Shown: one piece after another, positions 1 to 6,543 of the stretch
How positions within the stretch are numbered: the stretch's first letter is position 1
Layout of the letters: each line of letters starts with the position of its first letter
From: an uncultured Candidatus Melainabacteria bacterium
GTDB taxonomy: Bacteria > Cyanobacteriota > Vampirovibrionia > Gastranaerophilales > Gastranaerophilaceae
DNA length: 10,151 bases
Assembly: GCA_934693215.1 (NCBI GenBank)
Contig: CAKUVB010000052.1
Span: 1-10,151, forward strand
Direction of reading: 5' to 3'
Notes under the pieces: model-generated
What the model was told of the DNA's origin: nothing
The model's input: the letters and a program-made list of their open reading frames with translations, nothing else
The model's database searches: none
Translations under genes and position numbers: made by a program

Positions 1-1
1 A

Positions 2-256
2 GTGAAAGAAAAACGTGCAACGATTATCAAACAAATTTCTACTGAAAAGATGAATGAATTTTTACAAAGGAATCTTGGAACAACAAGAGAAGTTCTCATT
101 GAAAAACGTCCGGACAAACATACTGGGAATTTAAAAGGGCTTACAGAGAATTATATTAATGTTATTGTAGAGAATGGTACAGACGAATTTAATACACTAC
201 AACAAGTGAAATTAGAAAGAATACAAAACGGCAAAATGTACGGAAGAATTGTGTAA
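2..256 (+). CDS. mtaB: tRNA threonylcarbamoyladenosine methylthiotransferase MtaB, C-terminal part (partial)
   Basis: This is the 3' end of a gene that begins before the window. The open frame runs in from base 2 (the first codon, GTG, is most likely an internal valine, not a start) to a TAA at 254-256. The visible 84 residues match the tail of MtaB/YqeV-type radical SAM methylthiotransferases. A basic helix with a KMNEF-type segment is followed by a beta-rich TRAM-like domain with VLIE, then G-L-T-E-N-Y-I-N-V, which is the MtaB version of this stretch (MiaB has a different one). The family adds a methylthio group to t6A37 of ANN-decoding tRNAs, giving ms2t6A. The radical SAM and iron-sulfur cysteines lie upstream and cannot be seen, so the call rests on the tail alone. 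The gene converges on the minus-strand mnmE group. Confidence 0.78.
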   Translation: MKEKRATIIKQISTEKMNEFLQRNLGTTREVLIEKRPDKHTGNLKGLTENYINVIVENGTDEFNTLQQVKLERIQNGKMYGRIV

Positions 257-275
257 TTATTTATTAACAATCTTC
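243..275. terminator. Weak hairpin at the convergent 3' ends of mtaB and the small ORF
   Basis: Bases 243-252 pair with 267-275 through 9 base pairs with one bulged A at 247. The 14-base loop holds both stop codons: TAA of mtaB at 254-256 and TAA of the minus-strand small ORF at 264-266. On the plus strand the stem is followed by a short T-rich run (TGTTTTG). The stem is weak and AT-rich and the U-tract is interrupted, so this is a tentative intrinsic terminator. Confidence 0.3.
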
Positions 276-362
276 TGTTTTGAATTCGTTATATCCTTCA
301 TAATGATAACTGGCATCTATCCCCTTCATATAGACATCTCTACTATTAACTTCTAAAGTCAT
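264..362 (-). CDS. Small hypothetical protein, 32 residues, directly downstream of mnmE
   Basis: A short minus-strand frame starts with ATG at 362-360 and stops with TAA at 266-264. It begins 16 bases after the mnmE stop and is preceded by a Shine-Dalgarno-like AGAGG (371-367) with a 4-base spacer, slightly short but usable. The peptide is polar, rich in tyrosine and acidic residues (the middle reads D-A-S-Y-H-Y-E-G-Y-N-E-F) and ends in a single cysteine. It has no signal peptide or membrane segment. It fills most of the gap between mnmE and the convergent mtaB. I do not recognise a family. It could be a real small protein translated with mnmE, or a remnant of a longer gene. The support is the ribosome site, the operon position and the open frame; no homology is visible. 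Confidence 0.45.
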   Translation of the reverse strand: MTLEVNSRDVYMKGIDASYHYEGYNEFKTEDC

Positions 363-378
363 AATACCTCTTTTGATA

Positions 379-1713
379 TTATTTCCCGATGCAGAAATTA
401 TCAAAAATATTATTTAGAACTTCGTCTGTTACAACTTCTCCTGTTAATTCATCTAGTGCAAGTAAAGCTGATTTGATATCTATTGATATCAAGTCTTGAA
501 GCTCTTCTCTTTGAGTTGCTTCCAAAGCTATTTCTAGAGATGTTTTAGCTTGACGTAAACATTCTTGTTGACGGGTATTTGTCGCAAATTCTAAGGATTC
601 AGGATTTATGTCACAAACTTTATTCTTGATTAAATCTCTAATTTCATCAACACCCTCTTTTGTTTTTGTAGAAATATAATAAGCATCAGAGGTTCTATTT
701 TCTACCAAATCTGATTTATTTGCGATTCTGATATTATTCTTGTTTTTAACCAAATCCCAAATAACTTCATCATCAGGAGTTATTCCTTTTGAGGTGTCAT
801 ATAAGAATAATACTAAATCAGCCTCATCTAAAGACTGTTTTGAATACTCAATTCCTATTTCTTCTACCTTAGAAACAGATTCATCATCTCTTATACCAGC
901 CGTATCAATTAAGGTTACAGGGATACCAAAGTCTAAAGTTTCTCTTAGAACATCTCTTGTTGTTCCTGCGATATCTGTAACTATTGCTCTGTCTAGATTT
1001 AAAAGAGTATTGAATAGTGATGATTTCCCAACATTTGGACGTCCTACAATCGCAACAGAAACACCTTGTCGCATAATATTTGATGTAGATGCTGATTTTA
1101 GGATTGTTTCTATTGAAGAAATACTTTTAGAAATTTCTTCAGCTAAATATGAATATTCCGGCTCTGCTACATCTTCAGGAAAATCAATACCTGCAACTAT
1201 TCTTGATAACACGTCCATTATAGATTTTCTTATAGTTTTTATCTTTTCTGCCAAAACCCCAGAAAGATTTTTTGCAGAAATCGAAACAAAATCTTGAGTT
1301 TTAGAATGTATTAAATCTGCAACTGCTTCAGCTTGAGATAAGTCCATTTTTTTATTAAGAAAAGCTCGTTTCGTGAATTCGCCTTTCTCTGCGGGACGAC
1401 AACCAGCATTCAAACATAGTGACAATATTTTTTTTACAATATTTACCCCACCATGACAGTGAATTTCTATAACATTTTCACCAGTATAGCTATGAGGTGC
1501 AAAAAATGGTAAAACTAAAACTTCATCTACTTTTATGGAATTTTCTAATATCCAACCATGAGAAATCGTGTTAGGTTTAAAATTTTGCTTGTTATATATT
1601 TTTTTTATAATGTCAAAAGCTTTGTCACCCGAGATTCGAATAACACCAACACCACCCATACCCAAAGGGGTTGATATTGCAGCAATTGTATCAAATTCTT
1701 GATTAATGTTCAT
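379..1713 (-). CDS. mnmE: tRNA uridine-5-carboxymethylaminomethyl modification GTPase MnmE (TrmE)
   Basis: MnmE works with MnmG to install the cmnm5/nm5 group on wobble U34 of several tRNAs, in the cytoplasm. The 444-residue length is typical. An N-terminal tetrahydrofolate-binding domain covers about residues 1-118 (S-Y-T-G-E-N and H-C-H-G-G are visible). A helical domain follows, split by the inserted G domain at about 215-365. That domain has the P-loop GRPNVGKS (224-231), the K-loop TDIAGTTRD (246-254), DTAG (270-273) and NKSD (332-335). The protein ends in the hallmark C-(I/L/V)-G-K motif, here CIGK (441-444), so it is complete and should be active. The ATG at 1713-1711 has no Shine-Dalgarno but sits 7 bases after an extended -10 box, suggesting a leaderless transcript. 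The 104-residue unknown gene lies 47 bases upstream. Confidence 0.97.
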   Translation of the reverse strand: MNINQEFDTIAAISTPLGMGGVGVIRISGDKAFDIIKKIYNKQNFKPNTISHGWILENSIKVDEVLVLPFFAPHSYTGENVIEIHCHGGVNIVKKILSLCLNAGCRPAEKGEFTKRAFLNKKMDLSQAEAVADLIHSKTQDFVSISAKNLSGVLAEKIKTIRKSIMDVLSRIVAGIDFPEDVAEPEYSYLAEEISKSISSIETILKSASTSNIMRQGVSVAIVGRPNVGKSSLFNTLLNLDRAIVTDIAGTTRDVLRETLDFGIPVTLIDTAGIRDDESVSKVEEIGIEYSKQSLDEADLVLFLYDTSKGITPDDEVIWDLVKNKNNIRIANKSDLVENRTSDAYYISTKTKEGVDEIRDLIKNKVCDINPESLEFATNTRQQECLRQAKTSLEIALEATQREELQDLISIDIKSALLALDELTGEVVTDEVLNNIFDNFCIGK

Positions 1714-1728
1714 AGATTAATTATATCA
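1713..1728 (-). promoter_or_regulatory. Extended -10 promoter placed for a leaderless mnmE mRNA
   Basis: Read on the minus strand, bases 1728-1720 are TGATATAAT, a perfect TGn-TATAAT extended -10. The last base of the box is at 1720 and the usual start point 7 bases on is 1713, the A of the mnmE ATG. No Shine-Dalgarno is present in the 6 bases between, and no convincing -35 box is visible (the region 17 bp upstream is a poor match). This fits a leaderless transcript; the start point is predicted from spacing only. Confidence 0.6.
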
Positions 1729-1760
1729 CGAACTAAAGTACTAACTATATTTCGAAAGAC

Positions 1761-2075
1761 TTACGCATATTTTTTATAATTAATCATTAATTTATTATAT
1801 TCGCCTAAAATTTTTGCACCTTTTTTATTTTCTACAAATTTTTCAATTTCAGATTGTTTTACTGTATGGTATTTATTTGTAGGCGTAGTTTCAGTTTTAG
1901 CTTTTTCTTCTTCTATCTGGCGAAGTTTTGCTTTATCTATTGCTTTATCCCCAGATGGCATAATTCCATAGCTCATTAGACGTTTTATAATTTCCTTTTC
2001 TTCTGAATCCATAGAGGAAAAAGAAAATGCAAATGTATATGTTGACTGAACTAATCCGATACTCATACTACTCAT
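1761..2075 (-). CDS. Uncharacterised protein, 104 residues
   Basis: I do not recognise a family. The N-terminus (residues 1-22) is rich in serine and aromatic residues (STYTFAFSFSS) and is followed by an amphipathic helix and a turn, E-I-I-K-R-L-M-S-Y-G-I-M-P-S-G. A D-K-A-x-x-D-K-A-K-L stretch then runs into a charged, probably coiled helix (about 44-62). A Thr/Pro-rich linker (62-66) separates it from a lysine-rich C-terminal helix. There is no signal peptide and no membrane segment. The ATG at 2075-2073 has no Shine-Dalgarno; a second ATG three codons on is no better supported. The gene lies 52 bases after the TrmH gene and 47 bases before mnmE, on the same strand, and may have its own weak promoter. 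My impression is that similar L-x-x-x-G-I-x-P-S/T-G segments occur in proteins of gut Melainabacteria, but I cannot check this here. Confidence 0.75.
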   Translation of the reverse strand: MSSMSIGLVQSTYTFAFSFSSMDSEEKEIIKRLMSYGIMPSGDKAIDKAKLRQIEEEKAKTETTPTNKYHTVKQSEIEKFVENKKGAKILGEYNKLMINYKKYA

Positions 2076-2082
2076 ATTTTGT

Positions 2083-2120
2083 TTAACGGATTATTGCAGA
2101 AAAACTTTAGATTTTGTAAA
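2083..2120 (-). promoter_or_regulatory. Possible promoter of the 104-residue gene
   Basis: On the minus strand, TGCAATAAT at 2098-2090 resembles an extended -10 with one mismatch. A TTTACA-like -35 lies at 2120-2115, but the 19-bp spacer is long. The predicted start near 2083 would leave a leader of only about 8 bases before the ATG at 2075, in keeping with the absence of a Shine-Dalgarno. This is weak; read-through from the TrmH gene is equally possible, as I see no terminator in the gap. Confidence 0.3.
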
Positions 2121-2127
2121 TAAATTG

Positions 2128-2874
2128 TTACACCAATGATAGTTTATACATTACAATGCTTGCAGAAACACTTAAGTTCAAAGATTCAACATTTTTATTC
2201 ATTTCTATTGTTATATTATCTGTAGCGAAATTTTTTAAATCTTCTGATAAACCATCGGCTTCTGAACCAAACATTATTACATTTTTAGAACTTTTAAATT
2301 GAATATCTGATAAATATTTGCTATTTTCAGCCTTAGGAAGTGTGCCGTAGCAATCATAATCAGAAAAATATTTGTTTAATTCTTCTTTAGTTTTTATTTG
2401 TACAATATTGATTTTCCACAGATTACCAACAGCAGAGCGAACAACTTTGGGGTTGTACAAATCTACTGTTTCGCCATACAAAACAATTGAATCAATACCA
2501 AAAGCTACGGCGGTTCTGATGATTGTACCCAAGTTCCCTAAATCTCTGATATTTTCTAATAAAATGACTTTATTCCCTAATTTCTCAAAACTATTTTCTT
2601 TTTGATATGCAACTGCAACGATTTCAGGAGGTGTATTTGTCGTAGAAATTTTCTTTAATACAGCTTCGTTAGTTTCTATTACCTCACAATTTAGAAACAA
2701 GTATTTTCCTTTTTTATTTTTTTCTACAAAAGCTCGTTCAAATTTTAGTCCCGATAAATGAGCCTCCTCTACGGCTTTAAATCCTTCAAGTAAAAATTTG
2801 TTTTCTCTATATTTTTTTTGTTGAAGTTTTACGGTTTCTTTTACTAATTCATTGTTTACGCTTGTAATTTCCAT
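2128..2874 (-). CDS. SpoU/TrmH-family RNA 2'-O-methyltransferase
   Basis: This family transfers methyl from S-adenosylmethionine to a ribose 2'-OH of rRNA or tRNA through a trefoil-knot (SPOUT) fold. The 248 residues show the usual two-part layout. An N-terminal substrate-binding region (about 1-90) has the typical K-Y-R-x-x-x-x-F-L-L-E-G opening. The catalytic domain carries motif 1, N-L-G-T-I-I-R-T-A (114-122, with N114 and R120), motif 2, I-M-F-G-S-E-A-D-G-L-S (200-210), and motif 3, ending in E-S-L-N-L-S-V-S-A-S-I (230-240), which forms the SAM-binding knot. All key residues are present. It most resembles the 23S rRNA (guanosine-2'-O-) or YsgA-like group; the exact target cannot be read from sequence. 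The ATG overlaps the aminopeptidase stop by one base (TAATG) and has a TGAGGT ribosome site 6 bases upstream, so it is translationally coupled. Confidence 0.92.
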   Translation of the reverse strand: MEITSVNNELVKETVKLQQKKYRENKFLLEGFKAVEEAHLSGLKFERAFVEKNKKGKYLFLNCEVIETNEAVLKKISTTNTPPEIVAVAYQKENSFEKLGNKVILLENIRDLGNLGTIIRTAVAFGIDSIVLYGETVDLYNPKVVRSAVGNLWKINIVQIKTKEELNKYFSDYDCYGTLPKAENSKYLSDIQFKSSKNVIMFGSEADGLSEDLKNFATDNITIEMNKNVESLNLSVSASIVMYKLSLV

Positions 2875-4409
2875 TAAATAACCTCAAAATTTGCAAGTAT
2901 ATCTTTTTCGTATTCTGTTAATAAGTTGTACTCAATTAATTTCTTTTCAAAACACATTTTTGCAAAAGAAACTATTTCACCATTCTTCAAGTGACAAGTG
3001 TTTTCAAGTCTTACACCAAATTCTTTTTCATTATAAAGCCCAGGTTCAATTGTAAAACACATATTCTCTTGAATGATAGTTTTTGCAATCTCGTTTTTGC
3101 TCAAGTTTGGTGGAGCTTCGTGTACACCTATTCCAACCCCATGTCCCAAACCATGAGAAAACTCAAATCCATTGATTTTGTTAGAGTCAAAAATATGATG
3201 AGCCAACTTATCAATCTCATACCCTGTAGTTTGAGATGTCATCTGATAATTGAAGCAGTTTAGAAATACTTTTAATACTGTTGTATAAACCTTTTTTTGT
3301 AGTTTTTTAGGTTCACCTTTAACAAAAACTCTTGTGATATCTGTAGCTAAACCGCCTTCGTAATAAGCACCACAATCTATCAAAACTAAATCCCCATCTT
3401 TCATCACATTTGTTTTATCTGATTTGTTATAATGTGCTAATGCTGAGTTTTGATTTATTGCTACAATCGATTGAAAGCTCAAGGATTTTGCACCAAATTT
3501 TTTAAAATTATTTTCCAGTTCTTTTGCAATATCATATTCTGTAATATTATCTGTAGCATAAATCCAATCACGAGTAGCTTTCAAAGCTTTATCTGTCATA
3601 TCAAAACAATATTCCATATGTTTAATTTCAGCATCAGTTTTTACTGCTTTCATCTGTTTCACAGGTGATTTTATTGGTACAGGATTCTTTATTAATGAAT
3701 AATCTAACGCATTAACTGAAGATTTATCTACTTTAATTTGACAATTTAAGTTTGATATAAAAGTTTTGAATTCACTTAATGGTCTTGTATAATCTAGTTC
3801 ATTGCCTTTGTAATCTGTGAAAAGATAAGGCTTATTATCAATAATAAGTAATTTCCCGTCAACTTTTGTTGAATAATTAAACGAAAAACTTCTTATATTA
3901 CAAAGATATGACAATTCTTCTGATTTTGTTATTAAAATATTATCCTCAATTTTAGATAATTTTTCGTTTTCAAAATCTATTTTTACATATTCACCAGTTC
4001 TACAATGTTCATTTGAAGAATATGCTTTTATTTTTGAATTTAATACATTTAAAAATGCTTTTAATACTTCTAATCTTGCTTGTGATACTTTTTCTAAATC
4101 AACACCAACAGTACTGTTTTTAGCTATTCTTGAACAAATTTCTTCGTTTATATTTTGACCAAGTTTAAGTTTTACAACTTCAACCTTTGATTTATCGACT
4201 TCTAAATCAGCTTGAATATGAAACCTGGAATCAACAAAAAGCAAGATTTTCCCATCTGGACAAACCAAAGCATCACCAACATCTCCAGTAAAACCTGTTA
4301 ATTTATTTACTGAATTTTCTTCTATCGGTACATATTCTAATAAGTATTTATTAGTGGAGTTGACTAATAAATAGTCAACTCCCATTTCTTTTAAATCATA
4401 ATTAATCAT
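2874..4409 (-). CDS. Xaa-Pro aminopeptidase (aminopeptidase P, peptidase family M24B)
   Basis: It removes the N-terminal residue of peptides whose second residue is proline, using two metal ions, in the cytoplasm. The C-terminal pita-bread domain (about 260-490) holds all five metal ligands: D345 (in L-I-D-C-G), D357 (in T-D-I-T-R), H423 (in H-G-L-G-H), E455 (in T-I-E-P-G) and E469 (in V-R-L-E-N). The V-H-E-A-P motif (429-433) is also intact. The first 250 residues fit creatinase-like N-terminal domains; at 511 residues it is longer than the E. coli PepP type (about 440) and shorter than the three-domain type (about 600). It overlaps ppiC by one base (TAATG) and is followed by the TrmH gene with the same overlap. 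A perfect 11-bp inverted repeat lies just inside its 5' end, described separately. No signal peptide is seen. Confidence 0.94.
   Translation of the reverse strand: MINYDLKEMGVDYLLVNSTNKYLLEYVPIEENSVNKLTGFTGDVGDALVCPDGKILLFVDSRFHIQADLEVDKSKVEVVKLKLGQNINEEICSRIAKNSTVGVDLEKVSQARLEVLKAFLNVLNSKIKAYSSNEHCRTGEYVKIDFENEKLSKIEDNILITKSEELSYLCNIRSFSFNYSTKVDGKLLIIDNKPYLFTDYKGNELDYTRPLSEFKTFISNLNCQIKVDKSSVNALDYSLIKNPVPIKSPVKQMKAVKTDAEIKHMEYCFDMTDKALKATRDWIYATDNITEYDIAKELENNFKKFGAKSLSFQSIVAINQNSALAHYNKSDKTNVMKDGDLVLIDCGAYYEGGLATDITRVFVKGEPKKLQKKVYTTVLKVFLNCFNYQMTSQTTGYEIDKLAHHIFDSNKINGFEFSHGLGHGVGIGVHEAPPNLSKNEIAKTIIQENMCFTIEPGLYNEKEFGVRLENTCHLKNGEIVSFAKMCFEKKLIEYNLLTEYEKDILANFEVI
4337..4382 (-). repeat. 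Two adjacent hairpins within the first codons of the aminopeptidase gene
   Basis: Bases 4356-4366 and 4372-4382 are perfect 11-bp inverted repeats (GGAGTTGACTA with its complement) around a 5-base loop. Directly next to them on the mRNA's 3' side, 4337-4343 and 4348-4354 form a second perfect 7-bp hairpin with a 4-base loop. In the mRNA the first stem begins about 27 bases after the A of the ATG, covering roughly codons 10-18. It lacks a U-tract, so it is not a simple terminator. It could affect translation, mRNA processing or stability between ppiC and the peptidase gene. Confidence 0.55.
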
Positions 4410-4687
4410 TATTCTTGAATATCAGTAAGTTTAATTAAGTGCCAACCAAATTGAGTTTCTACAGGTTCTGAAACCTCACCTTTTTTTAGAGCAAAAGCAG
4501 CATCTTCAAAAGGTTTAACCATCATTCCACGACCGAAGAATCTTAAATCTCCACCATCACGACCTGAAGGACACATAGAATGTTCGCTTGCTAATTTTGC
4601 AAAATCAGCACCATTTTTGATTTCTTCTAATAATTTTTTAGCTTCTTCTTCTGTTTTAACTAAAATGTGACTAGCTCTAATTTTCAT
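4409..4687 (-). CDS. ppiC: Parvulin-type peptidyl-prolyl cis-trans isomerase PpiC
   Basis: A 92-residue single-domain parvulin, the same length as E. coli PpiC (parvulin 10), which it resembles throughout. It catalyses cis-trans isomerisation of peptide bonds before proline, in the cytoplasm. Visible hallmarks are the opening A-S-H-I-L-V-K (5-11), A-D-F-A-K-L-A-S-E-H-S (27-37), C-P-S-G-R-D-G-G-D-L (39-48), M-V-K-P-F-E-D-A-A-F (56-65) and the closing T-Q-F-G-W-H-L-I-K (78-86). No signal peptide or membrane anchor is present, unlike SurA or PrsA. The ATG at 4687-4685 has a strong AGAGGA ribosome site (4701-4696) 8 bases upstream. It is the first gene of a coupled operon with the M24 aminopeptidase and the TrmH methyltransferase; pairing a proline isomerase with an Xaa-Pro peptidase is sensible for proline-containing peptides, though this link is inferred. 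Confidence 0.95.
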   Translation of the reverse strand: MKIRASHILVKTEEEAKKLLEEIKNGADFAKLASEHSMCPSGRDGGDLRFFGRGMMVKPFEDAAFALKKGEVSEPVETQFGWHLIKLTDIQE

Positions 4688-4695
4688 ATTAATTA

Positions 4696-4728
4696 TCCTC
4701 TATTTATGTGTACAGAAAAATTATAACA
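4696..4728 (-). promoter_or_regulatory. Extended -10 promoter and ribosome site of ppiC
   Basis: On the minus strand TGTTATAAT (4728-4720) is a perfect TGn-TATAAT extended -10; the start point would be near 4713, leaving a 26-base leader. AGAGGA (4701-4696) is a good ribosome site 8 bases before the ATG. The region where a -35 box should lie is a run of A and T with no clear TTGACA match. Confidence 0.6.
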
Positions 4729-4754
4729 TATAAATCATTATATTATTATATAGT

Positions 4755-4788
4755 ACAAAAGAGTGTCTAAAATAGAACACTCTTTTGT
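4755..4788 (-). terminator. Intrinsic terminator of the M49 peptidase gene
   Basis: ACAAAAGAGTGT (4755-4766) and its exact complement (4777-4788) form a perfect 12-bp stem with a 10-base loop. Since the outer part of each arm is AAAA/TTTT, the transcript ends in a GC-richer stem followed by UUUUGU in both directions. It begins 18 bases after the peptidase stop at 4807 and precedes the ppiC promoter, so it most likely serves the minus-strand peptidase gene; on the plus strand a further TTTTT follows, so it may work both ways. Confidence 0.8.
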
Positions 4789-4806
4789 CGTTTTTGTAAA
4801 TATAAA

Positions 4807-6543
4807 CTATTCACTTAATAATTTGTCTGCTAAAGGTGATTCAACTTTACCATTTAAAGTTTTAGAAACACGTTTGATATTTTCAGCCATTGTTTCCATT
4901 TGGTTTGTCCAAATAAAATTATCTAAAACGTATTTTTCGCCTTCTTCAAAATTTCCATCGATTTGAACTCTTATAATTTGTTCAAGCATTTTCTTAGCTG
5001 TTGGAACCATTTTTTCAATATCTACTGTTAAAACGCCATTCATATCTATTGAAAAAGCTCCCTCTTTTAAGAAGAAATAGTTTTGCATAACAGAACGAAC
5101 TCTATGAGCTTGAGATAACGTAGGTTTTGACTTTAACATATTATCAGCAGCATAGGTAACAATTATTTCGTTCCTTTGTTCTGGTGTATACATACCGTTT
5201 TCTGTTAAGACATCAAGCATTGCTAAAGATGTCATATCAGCTTTATTTTCTTCAATAATTGATTTGTATTTACCTAAAGCTTCTGTACCTGAATTTGGTC
5301 CAAGTGAGTGTGCATTTTCGTGACCAACAGTAAACCAATGGTCAGCTTCATCATTGTAATATTTATGTTGTTCTTTGTTCAAGATTGCATCAAGACGTTC
5401 TTGCATTTTTTTCTTTGCATCTTCACTTGTTATAAGTCTTATTTGACGGTGATATACATTTCTGCGTCCACCTCCAATAGAAATTGATAATTTATCATCA
5501 TTTGGGAGGTTTTCAGCAAGTGTAATTCCTGCTCTAAAAGCACCAACATCTCCGGCAACCATTACCAAGTCTACATCTACCATTGTTTGTTTAGATTTTT
5601 TATCAGGAGAAATGTTTTGTACATATTCATCTTTAAATGGCATATTTTGAGCCATAATAGGCAAGAACTCTTTTACTTTTAAAATCGCATCTGTACCTTG
5701 TTTATTTACTATACCAACACGTCCACCCAAAAAGTCTTTAGCAACAGGTGTGATATTATTCTGTGCAAGCAGTTGTTTCAATTCATCGTTTTCTATAACT
5801 GTTTCCGTAAGTTCATCTGAATAGTTTTCTCTTGTTATAGTGAATTCTAAAGGTGTATCTTGAAGTTCTGCCCATTTTTTATCAGCATAAGCATCTAACA
5901 TAGGGTCAGCTGTTCTTAAAGCTTTTGCTTGAAGATGCAAATACTCATTAAAATCTTTATTTGTAGAGGTTTCAGCAGCCTTTTCTAATTCAGATGCCAT
6001 TGCTTCAAAATCTGATTTAAACTTGTCTATATAGTCTGTTGCTTTTAATTCGTTGCCGTTTCTTTCAACCACAGAACGTTGATTCAATATAGTTTTTACT
6101 TCTTCTACTTTGTTTTCTTTTAGCATATTTATAATAATTGAGTGGAATTCATCTTTTGATAAATCTTCAGGATAAACTCCTTTTCCTGCAAGTTCATGAA
6201 TTCCTTTAGCTAGTTCTATAATATTTGATTCTCTATCTATTGCACATAGACCTTTTTGAGCATCATAAAGAATTTTTGTAAGTTCAGCTTGTTTATTACC
6301 TTTTTTTATTTCTTCGTTCAAAAAGGATTCAAAAGGTAAATTGTGATGATTGTCTAATTGTTTATTAATTTTTTCTAAAACATTTCCGGCTTTTACTAAG
6401 TGTACCAAAGCTTTTTTGTCACCATCATCTAATGCCAAATATTCAGGTGCATCAACCTCAAGCATTTTTTTTGTCGTCAAATAATCTTTGTGAGTTCTTT
6501 TCTCTAATTCTTCCATCGAAAGATTTAATTCATACTTTGTCAT
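4807..6543 (-). CDS. Dipeptidyl peptidase III-like zinc metallopeptidase (family M49)
   Basis: DPP III enzymes remove dipeptides from the N-terminus of short peptides in the cytoplasm. The 578 residues include H-E-N-A-H (408-412), preceded by F-T-V-G, and E-E-N-K-A-D (431-436), the pattern of zinc-binding HExxH plus a downstream glutamate ligand. L-P-N-D-D (346-350) before a G-G-G-R-R-N-V stretch is also typical of the M49/DPP III-like family. Eukaryotic members have a six-residue HExxGH motif; the five-residue form here is known from bacterial members. The first 230 residues are mostly helical and have no family I recognise. No signal peptide or membrane segment is present. The ATG (6543-6541) has an AAAGGAT ribosome site with a 7-base spacer. 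The gene appears to be a single unit, ending at the terminator at 4755-4788. The family call is good; the substrate is unknown. Confidence 0.82.
   Translation of the reverse strand: MTKYELNLSMEELEKRTHKDYLTTKKMLEVDAPEYLALDDGDKKALVHLVKAGNVLEKINKQLDNHHNLPFESFLNEEIKKGNKQAELTKILYDAQKGLCAIDRESNIIELAKGIHELAGKGVYPEDLSKDEFHSIIINMLKENKVEEVKTILNQRSVVERNGNELKATDYIDKFKSDFEAMASELEKAAETSTNKDFNEYLHLQAKALRTADPMLDAYADKKWAELQDTPLEFTITRENYSDELTETVIENDELKQLLAQNNITPVAKDFLGGRVGIVNKQGTDAILKVKEFLPIMAQNMPFKDEYVQNISPDKKSKQTMVDVDLVMVAGDVGAFRAGITLAENLPNDDKLSISIGGGRRNVYHRQIRLITSEDAKKKMQERLDAILNKEQHKYYNDEADHWFTVGHENAHSLGPNSGTEALGKYKSIIEENKADMTSLAMLDVLTENGMYTPEQRNEIIVTYAADNMLKSKPTLSQAHRVRSVMQNYFFLKEGAFSIDMNGVLTVDIEKMVPTAKKMLEQIIRVQIDGNFEEGEKYVLDNFIWTNQMETMAENIKRVSKTLNGKVESPLADKLLSE

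Noticed and set aside
2..4. GTG at the left edge as a start codon of a complete 84-residue protein
   Set aside because: The protein aligns with the tail of MtaB, so this GTG is an internal valine of a longer gene.
740..1297. Long open frame on the plus strand opposite mnmE
   Set aside because: It lies wholly antisense to a complete MnmE with all motifs; its translation has no recognisable domain and looks like a mirror of the coding strand.
2372..2605. Plus-strand open frame opposite the TrmH-family gene
   Set aside because: Antisense to conserved SpoU motif 1, with no ribosome site and no family resemblance.
2991..3668. Two plus-strand open frames opposite the aminopeptidase gene
   Set aside because: They are opposite the metal-binding domain and are rich in Cys, Phe and Ile as expected for the reverse of an AT-rich gene.
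4763..4966. Plus-strand open frame starting in the terminator hairpin
   Set aside because: It begins inside the 12-bp stem and runs antisense to the M49 peptidase; chance frame.
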